A stretch of DNA of 64,000 nt from Oxalobacteraceae bacterium OTU3CINTB1 (GTDB taxonomy: Bacteria; Pseudomonadota; Gammaproteobacteria; Burkholderiales; Burkholderiaceae_D): contig CP099652.1 in assembly GCA_024123955.1 (NCBI GenBank), forward strand, positions 4,526,001-4,590,000. The letters run 5' to 3'. Both the position numbers and the translations under genes were made by a program. The notes under the pieces are model-generated. The model searched no databases, had not been told where the DNA came from, and worked only from the letters and a program-made list of their open reading frames with translations. Positions 17,245 through 26,000 of this stretch are shown here, piece by piece; within the stretch, counting starts at the first letter, position 1, and each line of letters begins with the position of its first letter.

Positions 17245-17958
17245 ATGTCCTTACCGGCTCCACAAGAACATCAGGACGCGCTGCGCAGCGCGGATTTGAG
17301 CGAACTGCTCGGCCACGTTCATACGTGTTGGGATAACGAAAGGCGTTCGCTGTCGCGCCAGCTGCACGACAGCCTGGGCTCGTCGCTGACCGCGCTGACC
17401 ATGCATCTGGGGTTACTGATGCAAAAGATGCCGCAGGAGCCGGCGCTGCAGGACCGCGCCGCGCACATGAAGCAGCTGCTGATGCAGATCGTCGAAACCA
17501 ACCGCCAGATGCAGCTCAAATTGTGGAACGACAAGCTGGAGTTCCTCGGCGTGCGCGTGGCCCTGGGCGAGCTGGTCGAGCAATTTGGTGAACAGCAGAA
17601 GATTGTCGCCCGCTGCAGCCTGCCGGATGACGAACTCGATTGTCCGCGCAGCCATGGCATCGTGCTGCTGCACACTTTGGAAGAAGCGCTGCGCAACATC
17701 GCCACCCACGCCAAGGCCACCGAGATCGACGTGATTGTCGACGACAACGAGGACGAGGTGATGCTGACCGTCAAGGACAACGGCGTGGGCCTGGGTGGTC
17801 CGACGGCGGCGGCGCCGGGCCAGGCGGCCGGCAAGTACGGCCTGCGCATGGCGCGCGAGCGCGCCGCCTACCTGGGTGGCACCTTGACCCTGGCGGCAGG
17901 CGCCAACGGCGGCGTCGTGCTGACGATGATCTTGCCGAAGCCGGTCAACGCGACGTAA
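17245..17958 (+). CDS. Soluble HisKA_3-type histidine kinase (NarX/DegS-like catalytic core)
   Basis: 237 residues with no sensor or membrane segment. HisKA_3 dimerisation helix with phospho-His in RRSLSRQLHDSLGSSLTALT and ATPase domain (ALRNIATHAKATEIDVIVDD, then VKDNGVGLGGP and GKYGLRMARERA). The class normally pairs with NarL/FixJ-type regulators, but none is adjacent; the nearest LuxR-type regulator is at 56716. It may act as an accessory kinase or phosphatase for the signalling group. AGAGAAAACC precedes the ATG. Confidence 0.88.
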   Translation: MSLPAPQEHQDALRSADLSELLGHVHTCWDNERRSLSRQLHDSLGSSLTALTMHLGLLMQKMPQEPALQDRAAHMKQLLMQIVETNRQMQLKLWNDKLEFLGVRVALGELVEQFGEQQKIVARCSLPDDELDCPRSHGIVLLHTLEEALRNIATHAKATEIDVIVDDNEDEVMLTVKDNGVGLGGPTAAAPGQAAGKYGLRMARERAAYLGGTLTLAAGANGGVVLTMILPKPVNAT

Positions 17959-18009
17959 CGCGACACGTGGCCACCGCGCGGCGGCCACCGGCGTTTAAAC
18001 CATCTAAAC

Positions 18010-18108
18010 CACGTAGGGCGGATTAGCGAAGCGTAATCCGCCAATGCATGTGTTGCCAGCGGCTCATAGATGGCGGATTACGGCGTTCCGCCTAATCCGC
18101 CCTACGTG
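18010..18108. repeat. Intergenic palindromic repeat element, copy 1
   Basis: A palindrome with arms CACGTAGGGCGGATTAG... and ...CTAATCCGCCCTACGTG. Nested inside, GCGTAATCCGCC pairs with GGCGGATTACG. About 99 bp, non-coding. A close copy lies at 28464-28570 and a degenerate one near 23630. Likely a REP/MITE-like mobile repeat; in RNA it would fold into a long hairpin between the kinase gene and ndh. Confidence 0.85.
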
Positions 18109-18149
18109 TCTACGAATCTCCGAGGTCACGCAAACACCTCAACCCCGGC

Positions 18150-19451
18150 TCAATGCAACTTGACCAGCGGCGTGCTGCGCTTGATCAGGAAGCGTGCCAG
18201 CGCCAGCACCCCGGTCCGTATCGTCCCCAGCACCGCCTGGTGGTGCATCAAATGCAAACTGGTGTACATCAAGCGTGCCACAAAGCCGTCGACAAACCAG
18301 CTCAAGCCCTTCAGCGATCCCATCAAGCTCCCCACCGAATTGGTCTGCCCGAACGACACCAGCGAGCCATAATCGCGGTAAACATACGGCGTCGAGCGCG
18401 GCGGCTTGCCCTTCTGCTGACGCACGAAAGTGGTCAGCAGATAATCCGCCTGCTGGTGCGCGGCCTGCGCGCGCGGCGGCACCAGCTTGCCGTCCGGACC
18501 GGCGCACGCGGCGCAATCGCCCAGCGCATAAATATAGTCGAAACCCTTCACGGCCAGATCCGGACCGACATCGATCTGTCCCGATTTCACCGTCGGCAAC
18601 CCCAGCTCCTTGAGGAAATCCGGCGCCTTGATGCCGGCCGCCCACACCACGATCTGCGCCGGATAGGAAACTTCCCCGGCGCTGACCTGCGTGGCCGAAA
18701 TCGCCGTCACCCGCGTATTGGTGACCACGGTGACCGCGCGCTGATGCAGCAGTTCCAGCGCGGCCGTCGACACCTTCTCCGGCAGCGGCGCCAGAATGCG
18801 CGGCGCCCCCTCGATCAGGGTGATGCGCACGTCGCGCTCGGCCTGCAACTGGCGGAAACCGTAGGCCGCGTAGACGCCGCTGGCCTCGCGCAATTCCGCC
18901 GCCAGTTCGACGCCGGTGGCGCCGCCGCCGATGATGACGACATCGACGCCGGAATCCGGCTGCGCGCTCTTTTTCAGCGACGCAAGGGTCAACAGCTTGA
19001 GCAGGGTGAGGCGGAAGCGCTCGGCGTCTTCCGTCGCATTCAGGGAGATGGTATGTTCGGCCGCACCGGGCACGCCGAAATAATTGGAGGTGCTGCCAAC
19101 CGCCAGCACCAGCGAGTCGAAGCGGATCTGCCGCGCGGGCAGGATCAGCTCGTTCGTCGGCTCGAGGCCGCGGATGGCGCCGACCGTCAGCAGCCGCTGC
19201 GCGGCGTCGAGCGCCACCATCGGACCATAGGCAAATGTAAAGCCATTGTCGTGCGCCAGCATCTGGTACGACAAGCCTTCCTGATGCACATCGAGCGTTC
19301 CGGCCGCCACCTCGTGCAGCGACGGCTTCCAGATATGGTAGAGCCGGCTATCGACCAGCATCACCGCTTCCGGGCCCAGTTTGCGGCCCAGTTTGCAGGC
19401 GAGCTCAAGCCCGCCCGCGCCGCCGCCTACAATGACTATTTTGCTATGCAA
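18150..19451 (-). CDS. ndh: Type II NADH:quinone oxidoreductase (NDH-2)
   Basis: 433 residues from a TTG start preceded by GGGAG (MHSKIVIVGGGAGGLELACK); upstream ATG-type starts lack a site. Peripheral, single-subunit flavoprotein that passes electrons from NADH to quinone without pumping protons. FAD motif GGGAGGLELA, NADH motif VVIIGGGATGVELAAEL and second FAD motif FDYIYALGDCA are all present. The C-terminal region (LKGLSWFVDGFVARLMYTSL, then HLMHHQAVLG) matches the amphipathic membrane-binding part of NDH-2. Codon start is the main uncertainty. Confidence 0.92.
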   Translation of the reverse strand: MHSKIVIVGGGAGGLELACKLGRKLGPEAVMLVDSRLYHIWKPSLHEVAAGTLDVHQEGLSYQMLAHDNGFTFAYGPMVALDAAQRLLTVGAIRGLEPTNELILPARQIRFDSLVLAVGSTSNYFGVPGAAEHTISLNATEDAERFRLTLLKLLTLASLKKSAQPDSGVDVVIIGGGATGVELAAELREASGVYAAYGFRQLQAERDVRITLIEGAPRILAPLPEKVSTAALELLHQRAVTVVTNTRVTAISATQVSAGEVSYPAQIVVWAAGIKAPDFLKELGLPTVKSGQIDVGPDLAVKGFDYIYALGDCAACAGPDGKLVPPRAQAAHQQADYLLTTFVRQQKGKPPRSTPYVYRDYGSLVSFGQTNSVGSLMGSLKGLSWFVDGFVARLMYTSLHLMHHQAVLGTIRTGVLALARFLIKRSTPLVKLH

Positions 19452-19504
19452 ATGTTTCTCCCGTGGCGGCGGCCTGCACCGCATTGTCCTGTGAGCCGTC
19501 GCGA

Positions 19505-19966
19505 TTAACGGTCGCGACCGTTGCCGTTGCCGTGACCATTGCCGTGGCCCTTGCCATGGCCCTTGCCGCGGTCGTCGTCTCGGTGATCGTCACGACGGTC
19601 GTCGCGCCGGTCGTCCCGGCGGTCGTCATGGCGGCTGCGATACGCCGGCGCATATTGGTTGTTATACCAGCTATCTTGAACAAAATACACTGGTTGGCCG
19701 CAGGCATTGTACGCGCCGCAGTGCTTGGACCACTTCTTGGCGTGTCCAGGCGGCACGCGCAGATAGATCGGCGCGCGCTCTACGTAATGGGTCGGACGCT
19801 GGATAATCAGCGGCTCCCGATAAATCACTTGCGGCTGCGGATAATCACCGATGTCGATGCGGCCGTAAAAGCCAGGCTGGCCGATGTTGACCGAGACGTT
19901 GGTGGTGCCGGCGAAGGCGCTCGCGGACAAAGCCAGCAAGCTGGCCGCAATGAGTTTGGCGTTCAT
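19505..19966 (-). CDS. Exported protein with Asp/Arg/His and Gly/Lys/His repeat tail
   Basis: 153 residues from MNAKLIAASLLALSASAFAG, a clear signal peptide cut near Ala18. The middle (about 20-110) is rich in Tyr, Pro and Ile (PQPQVIYREPLIIQRPTHYV; RVPPGHAKKWSKHCGAYNAC), a pattern shared by many short periplasmic proteins of Burkholderiales. The tail is low-complexity: four RRDD/HRDD units then GKGHGKGHGNGHGNGNGRDR. The tail is probably disordered, with many metal-binding His. The function is unknown. It lies just upstream of ndh with 53 bp between. Confidence 0.8.
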   Translation of the reverse strand: MNAKLIAASLLALSASAFAGTTNVSVNIGQPGFYGRIDIGDYPQPQVIYREPLIIQRPTHYVERAPIYLRVPPGHAKKWSKHCGAYNACGQPVYFVQDSWYNNQYAPAYRSRHDDRRDDRRDDRRDDHRDDDRGKGHGKGHGNGHGNGNGRDR

Positions 19967-20105
19967 GATGTGCCCCATATTGTTATTTATTGCCGAGCGA
20001 AGTTGCTCAGGGAACATAATAACAAGCGTGGAGCATTACTTCCGTTCGCCAACGTACATACGTTTTTGCAAGTTTGGCTTCGAAGCAAGCCGGCTCGGCG
20101 GCCGC

Positions 20106-21662
20106 TCAGCGCAACTCGGCGTCGAGTTGGCGGATCGCCGTCTGCGCCTGCGTGATTACGCGGTCGGCGATGCGCTGGCGCATGCCGGGCACGCGCGCGG
20201 CGGCCTCCGCCTCCAGCAACAGCGGCGTGAGCAATTGCAGCGCGGAGTCGTGGAAGCCCTGCGCGACCAGGGTCAGCTGGTCGTTGAACGATTGCTCGGC
20301 CGCCTGCAACTGCTTGCGCAATTCCTGCTCGAACGCGGCGCGCTTGTCGCGGATTTCCGTGCGCTTGCGCTTGCCGCCATCGGTGAACCATTTAAAGGCC
20401 CCCGCCAGCAGCACCGCGCCGCCGACGAACGGGGCCGCCGGCGCCACCACCGGCAACACCACCGCGGCGCCAATCAGGTAGGCGGCCGTGCCGGTGCCGG
20501 CAGCTACCACCGCCCCGCTCATCAAGGTGACGTTGGCCGCCGTGTCGACCTTGTTGACCAGGCGCGTGCCGATGCGCAGGCGCGGCATCAGCTTGGCCAG
20601 GGTCGAGTGGTGCTGCCGCTGGAACACCGACGACTGGTTGAGCCGCATCGCCGACTGGAACAGGCGCAAGTCCTCCTGCAGCAAGTGCAGCGACTGCTCC
20701 TTGCGGCGCACGATGCGGTCCAGGCGCCGCTCCATCTCCTGCCCGAACTGCTGGCGGCCGATGCTGGCCCAGACCTCCTCCTCTTTCCACTGATCGGTAT
20801 TGAGGCGGTCGCCAATGGCCAGCTCGATGGCGTTGCCGGCGTCATGGACGGCGTCGTCGATCTCCTCGGCCAGCAGCCGGCGCTCATGGGCGATGCGCTG
20901 GTCGACCAGGGTCAGACGTTGCAGCACCTGGCTTTTCAGATCGTTGGCCGCGCTCACCAGGGTGGCGGCCGTGGCCTCGCCCATCGACAGCAGGCGGGCC
21001 TGGTCCAGATAAGCGCTGATGTCGCTGGTGATCGACGCGGTGGTGCTGACCACCAGCTGCCGCAACTGATCGTGGTCGATATCGCCCGACTGGAAATTGC
21101 GCGCGTGCTCGACCAGCTCCGGCTGGCCGGCGTTGCGGCCGAACTCGGCGACGGTGTCGGCCAGCGAGCGCCCGCGCACCAGACGCCGCGCCTGCTCGCC
21201 GAGGTTGGCGAGGATGCCGCGCTGCTCGGTCACCGGCAATTTATTCAAGTCGTCGGGCGACAGCCGCACCGCCAGCGCCTTGGCCAGCCGTTGCGCCAGC
21301 AGGCGGGCGTCGCCGCCGTGCAGGGCCAGCAGCGGAATCGTCATGGCCAGCGCGTTCTCACGGGCGGCCTGGTCGATGCCGGCGCAGCTGCGCGCCAGCG
21401 CGTTGAAGGCCCAGTCGACGTCGATGCCCGACTCGATGGCGTTGAGCACCAGCGCGGTGAACACGGCCGACGATTTGCCGTCGCCGGCGATGTCGGTGAC
21501 GGCGGCGAACTGCGCCAGGGTGAGGCTGCCCTCGTTGCCGGCGATGGCGCCGACCGCGCGCGCGTACGCCGAACTGAAGCTTTGGTCCGACGACAGATGC
21601 TCGTCCAGCGAGCGGACGCTCACAACGTGGGCGGTCGGTGGAGTACCGTGGTGACTATTCAC
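20106..21662 (-). CDS. TerB-like domain fused to a dynamin-stalk-like membrane-binding region
   Basis: 518 residues. The N-terminal 30-160 resembles the TerB tellurite-resistance helical domain (SAYARAVGAIAGNEGSLTLA, then FTALVLNAIESG). Residues about 200-400 are long charged helices (RLTLVDQRIAHERRLLAEEI; ERRLDRIVRRKEQSLHLLQE). A hydrophobic hairpin follows at about 375-415 (AAYLIGAAVVLPVVAPAAPF, then GGAVLLAGAFKWF), then another helical bundle. The layout is that of the stalk and paddle of bacterial dynamin-like proteins, but no GTPase motifs exist. It may work with a GTPase partner elsewhere. Family assignment is inferred. Confidence 0.6.
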   Translation of the reverse strand: MNSHHGTPPTAHVVSVRSLDEHLSSDQSFSSAYARAVGAIAGNEGSLTLAQFAAVTDIAGDGKSSAVFTALVLNAIESGIDVDWAFNALARSCAGIDQAARENALAMTIPLLALHGGDARLLAQRLAKALAVRLSPDDLNKLPVTEQRGILANLGEQARRLVRGRSLADTVAEFGRNAGQPELVEHARNFQSGDIDHDQLRQLVVSTTASITSDISAYLDQARLLSMGEATAATLVSAANDLKSQVLQRLTLVDQRIAHERRLLAEEIDDAVHDAGNAIELAIGDRLNTDQWKEEEVWASIGRQQFGQEMERRLDRIVRRKEQSLHLLQEDLRLFQSAMRLNQSSVFQRQHHSTLAKLMPRLRIGTRLVNKVDTAANVTLMSGAVVAAGTGTAAYLIGAAVVLPVVAPAAPFVGGAVLLAGAFKWFTDGGKRKRTEIRDKRAAFEQELRKQLQAAEQSFNDQLTLVAQGFHDSALQLLTPLLLEAEAAARVPGMRQRIADRVITQAQTAIRQLDAELR

Positions 21663-21729
21663 ACTTGCTCCGATTCATAAAATTACCTGGCCACGATTTT
21701 AACTGAAGCGCAGCCGCGACGCGTGCCGG

Positions 21730-22221
21730 TTACGGCGTCCCGGTCGCAAGGAAAAGGGTTTCCTTGATCTCCTCCATCACCACATAGCTCTTCGATTGCG
21801 CCGCGCCGGGCAAGCTGAGCAGCATATCGCCGAGCAGCTTGCGGTATTCCGCCATCTCATGGATGCGCGCCTTGATCAGGTAGTCGAAATCGCCCGACAC
21901 CAGGTGGCACTCCTGCACCTCCGGGATGCGCAGCACCTCGCGCCGGAACTGTTCGAACACCGGGCCGGACTTCTGGTTCAGGGTGATCTCGACGAACACC
22001 AGCAGCTTGGCGCCCAGCGCCGGCGGATCGATGCGCGCGTGGTAGCCGGTGATGACGCCGTCGCGCTCCATGCGCTTGACCCGTTCGATGGCCGGCGTGA
22101 TCGACAGCCCGACCTGCTCGCTCAAGTCCTTCATCGAGATGCGGCCGTCGCTTTGCAGGATGTGCAGGATCTTGCGGTCGAGCTTATCCAGGGCGCGGAC
22201 CGATTCCTTTTGAATTCGCAT
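21730..22221 (-). CDS. Lrp/AsnC-family regulator, likely controls dadA
   Basis: 163 residues. N-terminal helix-turn-helix (LDKLDRKILHILQSDGRISM, then KDLSEQVGLSITPAIERVKR) and C-terminal ligand-binding domain (KLLVFVEITLNQKSG; VSGDFDYLIKARIHEM). Divergent from dadA with about 100 bp of AT-rich DNA between, the arrangement in which Lrp/DadR proteins sense alanine or leucine and control D-amino-acid dehydrogenase. The extended MRIQKESVRALD start is typical of the proteobacterial Lrp group. Confidence 0.93.
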   Translation of the reverse strand: MRIQKESVRALDKLDRKILHILQSDGRISMKDLSEQVGLSITPAIERVKRMERDGVITGYHARIDPPALGAKLLVFVEITLNQKSGPVFEQFRREVLRIPEVQECHLVSGDFDYLIKARIHEMAEYRKLLGDMLLSLPGAAQSKSYVVMEEIKETLFLATGTP

Positions 22222-22321
22222 GATAATCCACTAAATAATTGATTTTATACAGTAACAAATACTGGTAATACAAGCATACCATAGTGGAATATATGGTGAA
22301 ATATAAATAATAGGGGTTCAC
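22222..22321. promoter_or_regulatory. Divergent control region between the Lrp gene and dadA
   Basis: About 100 bp, strongly AT-rich compared with its surroundings (for example ATTTTATACAG and GGAATATATGGTG), between divergent genes. Probable home of both promoters and of Lrp-binding sites. No single operator is assigned. Confidence 0.5.
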
Positions 22322-23605
22322 ATGCGCGTTGTCATTCTTGGTAGCGGTGTTATCGGCGTCACGAGCGCCTATTATTTGGCGCAGGCCGGCCACGACGTGA
22401 CCGTGCTCGACCGTCAACCGGGCCCCGCGCTGGAAACCAGTTTCGCCAACGCCGGCCAGATCTCGCCCGGCTACGCCTCGCCATGGGCCGCGCCCGGCAT
22501 CCCCCTCAAAGCCATGAAATGGATGTTGCAGCGCCACGCGCCGCTGTCGATCACGCCCGACGGCACCTTGTTCCAGCTGCAATGGATGTGGCAGATGCTG
22601 CAGAACTGCACCACCGAACGCTATGCCGTCAACAAGGAACGCATGGTGCGCCTGGCCGAATACAGCCGCGACTGCTTCAAAACCCTGCGCGCGGCCACTG
22701 GCATCGAGTACGAAGGCCGCCAGCAAGGCACGACGCAGCTGTTCCGCACCCAGAAGCAGCTCGACGACGCCGCCAAGGACATCGCCGTGCTCGAGGAAAC
22801 CGGCGTCGCCTACGAACTGCTGGGCCGCGAACAGCTGGCCGGCGCCGAGCCGGGCCTGGACCAGAACAAGCTCGTCGGCGGCCTGCGCCTGCCCAACGAC
22901 GAGACCGGCGACTGCCAGATGTTCACCACCGCGCTGACGGCAATGGCCGAAAAGCTTGGCGTCAAGTTCCGCTACGGCGTCGATATCACCGGCCTGATCG
23001 CGTCCGGCGACGACATCAAGGGCGTGCGCTGCGGCGCCGAAGTGGTGACCGCCGACTCGTACGTGGTCGCGCTCGGCTCCTATTCGACCAGCCTGCTCAA
23101 GAATCTGGTCAGCATCCCGGTCTATCCGCTCAAGGGCTATTCGATCACGGTGCCGATCGTGAACGCCGCCGCCGCGCCGGTGTCGACCATTCTCGACGAG
23201 ACTTACAAGATCGCCGTGACCCGCTTCGACGACCGCATCCGCGTCGGTGGCATGGCCGAAATCGCCGGCTTCGACACGCGCCTCAACCCGCGCCGCCGCG
23301 AGACGCTGGAAATGGTGGTCAACGACCTGTTCCCTGGCGCCGGCGATACGACCAAGGCCAGCTTCTGGACCGGCTTGCGGCCGATGACGCCGGACGGCAC
23401 GCCCATCGTCGGCCGCACCGCGCTGCGCAACCTGTTCATCAACACCGGCCACGGGACCTTGGGATGGACCATGTCGTGCGGTTCCGCGCAACTGCTGTCC
23501 GATATCATTTCGGCACGCCGGCCGGCGATCCTGGCCGACGATTTGGCGGTGGCGCGTTATAGCGGCGCCGTGGCGCTGCGTCAGCCGCAGTTGGCCAGCG
23601 CTTAA
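22322..23605 (+). CDS. dadA: D-amino acid dehydrogenase small subunit
   Basis: 427 residues. FAD-dependent, membrane-associated enzyme that oxidises D-alanine and other D-amino acids to 2-oxoacids, feeding electrons to quinone. It opens with the dinucleotide fold [20 protein letters not shown] and continues with [20 protein letters not shown], the DadA signature. The C-terminal FAD region reads [20 protein letters not shown] and [19 protein letters not shown]. Length fits the family (about 430). No dadX racemase follows. The divergent Lrp gene is the likely regulator. Confidence 0.96.
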   Translation: MRVVILGSGVIGVTSAYYLAQAGHDVTVLDRQPGPALETSFANAGQISPGYASPWAAPGIPLKAMKWMLQRHAPLSITPDGTLFQLQWMWQMLQNCTTERYAVNKERMVRLAEYSRDCFKTLRAATGIEYEGRQQGTTQLFRTQKQLDDAAKDIAVLEETGVAYELLGREQLAGAEPGLDQNKLVGGLRLPNDETGDCQMFTTALTAMAEKLGVKFRYGVDITGLIASGDDIKGVRCGAEVVTADSYVVALGSYSTSLLKNLVSIPVYPLKGYSITVPIVNAAAAPVSTILDETYKIAVTRFDDRIRVGGMAEIAGFDTRLNPRRRETLEMVVNDLFPGAGDTTKASFWTGLRPMTPDGTPIVGRTALRNLFINTGHGTLGWTMSCGSAQLLSDIISARRPAILADDLAVARYSGAVALRQPQLASA

Positions 23606-23629
23606 CGCCGGCGTCTCCCGCCTTTGCAT

Positions 23630-23690
23630 GCGCTCTTCGCGGCGCATGCATGGCCGATTACGCGCTGCGCGCTAATCAGCCCTACGTGTC
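23630..23690. repeat. Degenerate copy of the intergenic palindromic repeat
   Basis: GCGGCGCATGCATGGCCGATTACGC and CTAATCAGCCCTACGTGTC are recognisable as the centre and right arm of the elements at 18010 and 28464; the left arm is lost. It sits just after dadA. Confidence 0.6.
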
Positions 23691-23723
23691 TCCCAGATTT
23701 TCAGCGTACCTGTTCATGGCCGT

Positions 23724-23748
23724 ATCCGTGGTCGATACGACCACGGAT
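23724..23748. repeat. Perfect 10-bp inverted repeat with 5-base loop
   Basis: ATCCGTGGTC / GACCACGGAT around GATAC, downstream of dadA. No T-tract follows, so it is either a weak terminator or a protein-binding palindrome. Confidence 0.5.
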
Positions 23749-23849
23749 TCATTTGCCACTGTCGCATCCCCGCCTCTATCGCAGCCGTAACCCGCAACAT
23801 CGTCATCATGGCGTTGAGAATGGGGCGTAGCGTGCGTATAATTTTAATC

Positions 23850-24689
23850 ATGAATAAACTTGAAGCATTCGGCCATATTGCGGCCTTGGCCATCCGTGGC
23901 GAACTGGTGTTCCCCACCAGCGTAAACGCGGCGCTCCGCGTTCAATTGGCATTGGACGATCCGGAATGCCCGGTCGATAAGGCGATCGGCCTGGTACTGG
24001 CCGAGCCGCTGCTGGCCGCCCGCACCGTCGCCATCGCCAACTCGGCCATGTTCAACCGCTCCGGCGCGCCGGTGATTACCAACGTGCGCGGCGCCATCAT
24101 GCGCATCGGTTACCAGAACCTGTTCGCGCTGGCCGCCGCGATGGTGGTGCGCCAGTTCGGCAGCAAGATCACCGACCCGAAACTGCGCGCCAAGGCCGAG
24201 GCGCTGTGGGACCACACCATCGCCGTCTCCGCGCTGGCGCGCCTGATCGCGCGCCACGTCACCGGCGTCAACGAGGACACCGCGCTGTTCGCCGGCATCG
24301 TCCACGAGGTGGGCGGCTTCTACCTGCTGTCGCGCGCCGACGAGTTCCCCGGCCTGCTCGAGGAAGACCCGGAGAACTGGCACTCGGCCAGCGAGGAAAT
24401 CATCACGCGCGAAGTGATGCGCAAGCTGTGCATCCCGGAACCGGTGGCCGACGCCATCGAAGGCCTGCGCGACAGCTTCATGTCGATCCCGCCGGACTCG
24501 CTGCTCGACACGCTGCTGCTGGCCAACCACCTGACGCCGGTGCGTTCGCCGCTGCAGGAGCCGCAGCGCGAGCTGCCGCCGCACTCAGACTCGGCGATCG
24601 ACCTGTTCATCGACGAGGACAAGCTGGCGCTGATGCTGAAGGAAGCGGCCAACGACGCCGCCGAAATGAACGCCGCGCTGCTGGTCTGA
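23850..24689 (+). CDS. HDOD-domain signalling protein
   Basis: 279 residues from MNKLEAFGHIAALAIRGELV. A single HDOD domain (about 15-215), an HD-related helical fold lacking the metal-binding HD pair; visible motifs are LVLAEPLLAARTVAIANSAM and NVRGAIMRIGYQNLFALAAA. HDOD proteins act in signalling and stress networks, usually without enzymatic activity. It lies 58 bp upstream of zntB on the same strand, so both may be cotranscribed. An acidic C-terminus (SAIDLFIDEDKLALMLKEAA) follows the domain. Confidence 0.88.
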   Translation: MNKLEAFGHIAALAIRGELVFPTSVNAALRVQLALDDPECPVDKAIGLVLAEPLLAARTVAIANSAMFNRSGAPVITNVRGAIMRIGYQNLFALAAAMVVRQFGSKITDPKLRAKAEALWDHTIAVSALARLIARHVTGVNEDTALFAGIVHEVGGFYLLSRADEFPGLLEEDPENWHSASEEIITREVMRKLCIPEPVADAIEGLRDSFMSIPPDSLLDTLLLANHLTPVRSPLQEPQRELPPHSDSAIDLFIDEDKLALMLKEAANDAAEMNAALLV

Positions 24690-24747
24690 GCGCCACCGGG
24701 CCGGCGTGGCGCAGTCGCGCGCCCGGCCCTCCCCATGGAGATGATGC

Positions 24748-25773
24748 ATGCAGACTGCCCCCCTGTCCTACGGGTCGGACCAATCCGGCCTGGTCTGCGG
24801 CTATGTGTTCGGCCGCGAGGCCGACGGCACGGGCCGGCCGCTGGACACCGAAGAAGCGCGCGTCTGGCTCAAAAACCGCGCCCACCATCCGACCGAATTC
24901 ATCTGGCTGCACTACAACCTGGCCAACACCGCCAGCGAGAAATGGCTGCACGAGCACACCGCGCTGCCCGAGGAATTCTATGAAAGCCTGCATGAAGGCC
25001 CGCGCTCGACCCGCATCGAACTGGCCGACAACATCCTGATCGCCGTCGTCAACGACGTGCTGCACGACTTCACGTTCGAACCGTCCGACATCTCGACCTT
25101 GTGGCTGAGCGTCGACAAGCAGGTCGTCATCAGCGCGCGGCGCAAGCCGCTCAAGGCGGTCGACGTGCTGCGCAACGCGGTGCGCGGCGGCGAGCCGATC
25201 CGCTCGTCGGTCGAACTGCTGATCCACCTGCTGCGCGACCAGGCCGACGCCCTGATCAAGATCGTGCGCGACGCCATCGCCACCGTCGACGGCATCGAGG
25301 ACAACCTGCTGGCGGGCAAGCTCAACACCAAGCGCGCCAGCCTGGGCCACCTGCGGCGCGTGCTGGTGCGCCTGCAGCGCCTGCTGGCGCCGGAGCCGGC
25401 CGCGCTGTTCCGGCTGCTGCAAAGGCCGCCGTCGTGGGTGGCCGAGATCGACGCCCAGGAGCTGCGCCAGTCGACCGAGGAATTCTCGATGGTGCTGGCC
25501 GACATGGCCTCGCTGCAGGAACGCATCAAGCTGATCCAGGAAGAGATCGCCGCGCTGGTCAACGAGGGCAACAACCACAGCCTGTTCGTGCTGACGGTGG
25601 TCACGGTGCTCGCGCTGCCGATCAACATCATCGCCGGCCTGTTCGGCATGAACGTCGGCGGCATCCCGCTGGCCGACGCCCCGCACGGCTTTTGGGTGGT
25701 GGTGGCGATCGTCGCCACCTTCACCGTCATCGCCGGCTTCCTGGCGTTCCGCCGCCAGCGCGAGATGGGCTAA
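24748..25773 (+). CDS. zntB: ZntB-type CorA-family zinc/divalent cation transporter
   Basis: 341 residues. Large cytosolic N-terminal domain (about 1-280, many charged helices) and two C-terminal TM helices (about 285-305, FVLTVVTVLALPINIIAGLF, and 317-335, WVVVAIVATFTVIAGFLAF). The pore signature GMN (GMNVGGIPLADAPHGFW) is present. The sequence from HYNLANTASEKWLHEHTALP onward matches the ZntB group rather than CorA. ZntB of enterobacteria moves zinc; direction has been debated (export or proton-driven import). Forms pentamers in the inner membrane. Confidence 0.92.
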   Translation: MQTAPLSYGSDQSGLVCGYVFGREADGTGRPLDTEEARVWLKNRAHHPTEFIWLHYNLANTASEKWLHEHTALPEEFYESLHEGPRSTRIELADNILIAVVNDVLHDFTFEPSDISTLWLSVDKQVVISARRKPLKAVDVLRNAVRGGEPIRSSVELLIHLLRDQADALIKIVRDAIATVDGIEDNLLAGKLNTKRASLGHLRRVLVRLQRLLAPEPAALFRLLQRPPSWVAEIDAQELRQSTEEFSMVLADMASLQERIKLIQEEIAALVNEGNNHSLFVLTVVTVLALPINIIAGLFGMNVGGIPLADAPHGFWVVVAIVATFTVIAGFLAFRRQREMG

Positions 25774-25784
25774 GGAGGCTCGTC

Positions 25785-26000
25785 TCGTCGCGGGCGACGG
25801 TGGTGGCCGATGTGCCGCCCTACACGGTGGTCGGCGGCAATCCGGCGCGGGTAATCAAGGAACGCTTCCCGGCCGGCGTGGCGGCGGCGCTGCAAGTCAT
25901 CGCGTGGTGGGACTGGCCGGTCGCGCACATCACCGAGCACCTGGCGCTCATCGCCGGCGGCGACGTGGCGGCACTGGAGCGGGTGCGGCCGCGCCCCTGA
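25785..26000 (+). pseudogene. C-terminal fragment of a CatB/Vat-like hexapeptide acetyltransferase
   Basis: Frame reading SSRATVVADVPPYTVVGGNP, then ARVIKERFPAGVAAALQVIA and WWDWPVAHITEHLALIAGGD. This is the C-terminal end of xenobiotic/streptogramin-type O-acetyltransferases (DVPPYxVVGGNPAxVIxxRF, then WWDWP). The hexapeptide-repeat region and a start codon are missing: the zntB stop lies directly upstream. The last 53 bp overlap the convergent gene. Clearly a truncated gene, probably joined to zntB by a deletion. Confidence 0.8.

Noticed and set aside
21470..21510. GDGKSS in the TerB/dynamin-like protein as a nucleotide-binding P-loop
   Set aside because: The first Gly/Ala of the GxxxxGK[ST] motif is Asp, and no Walker B or G-motifs follow.
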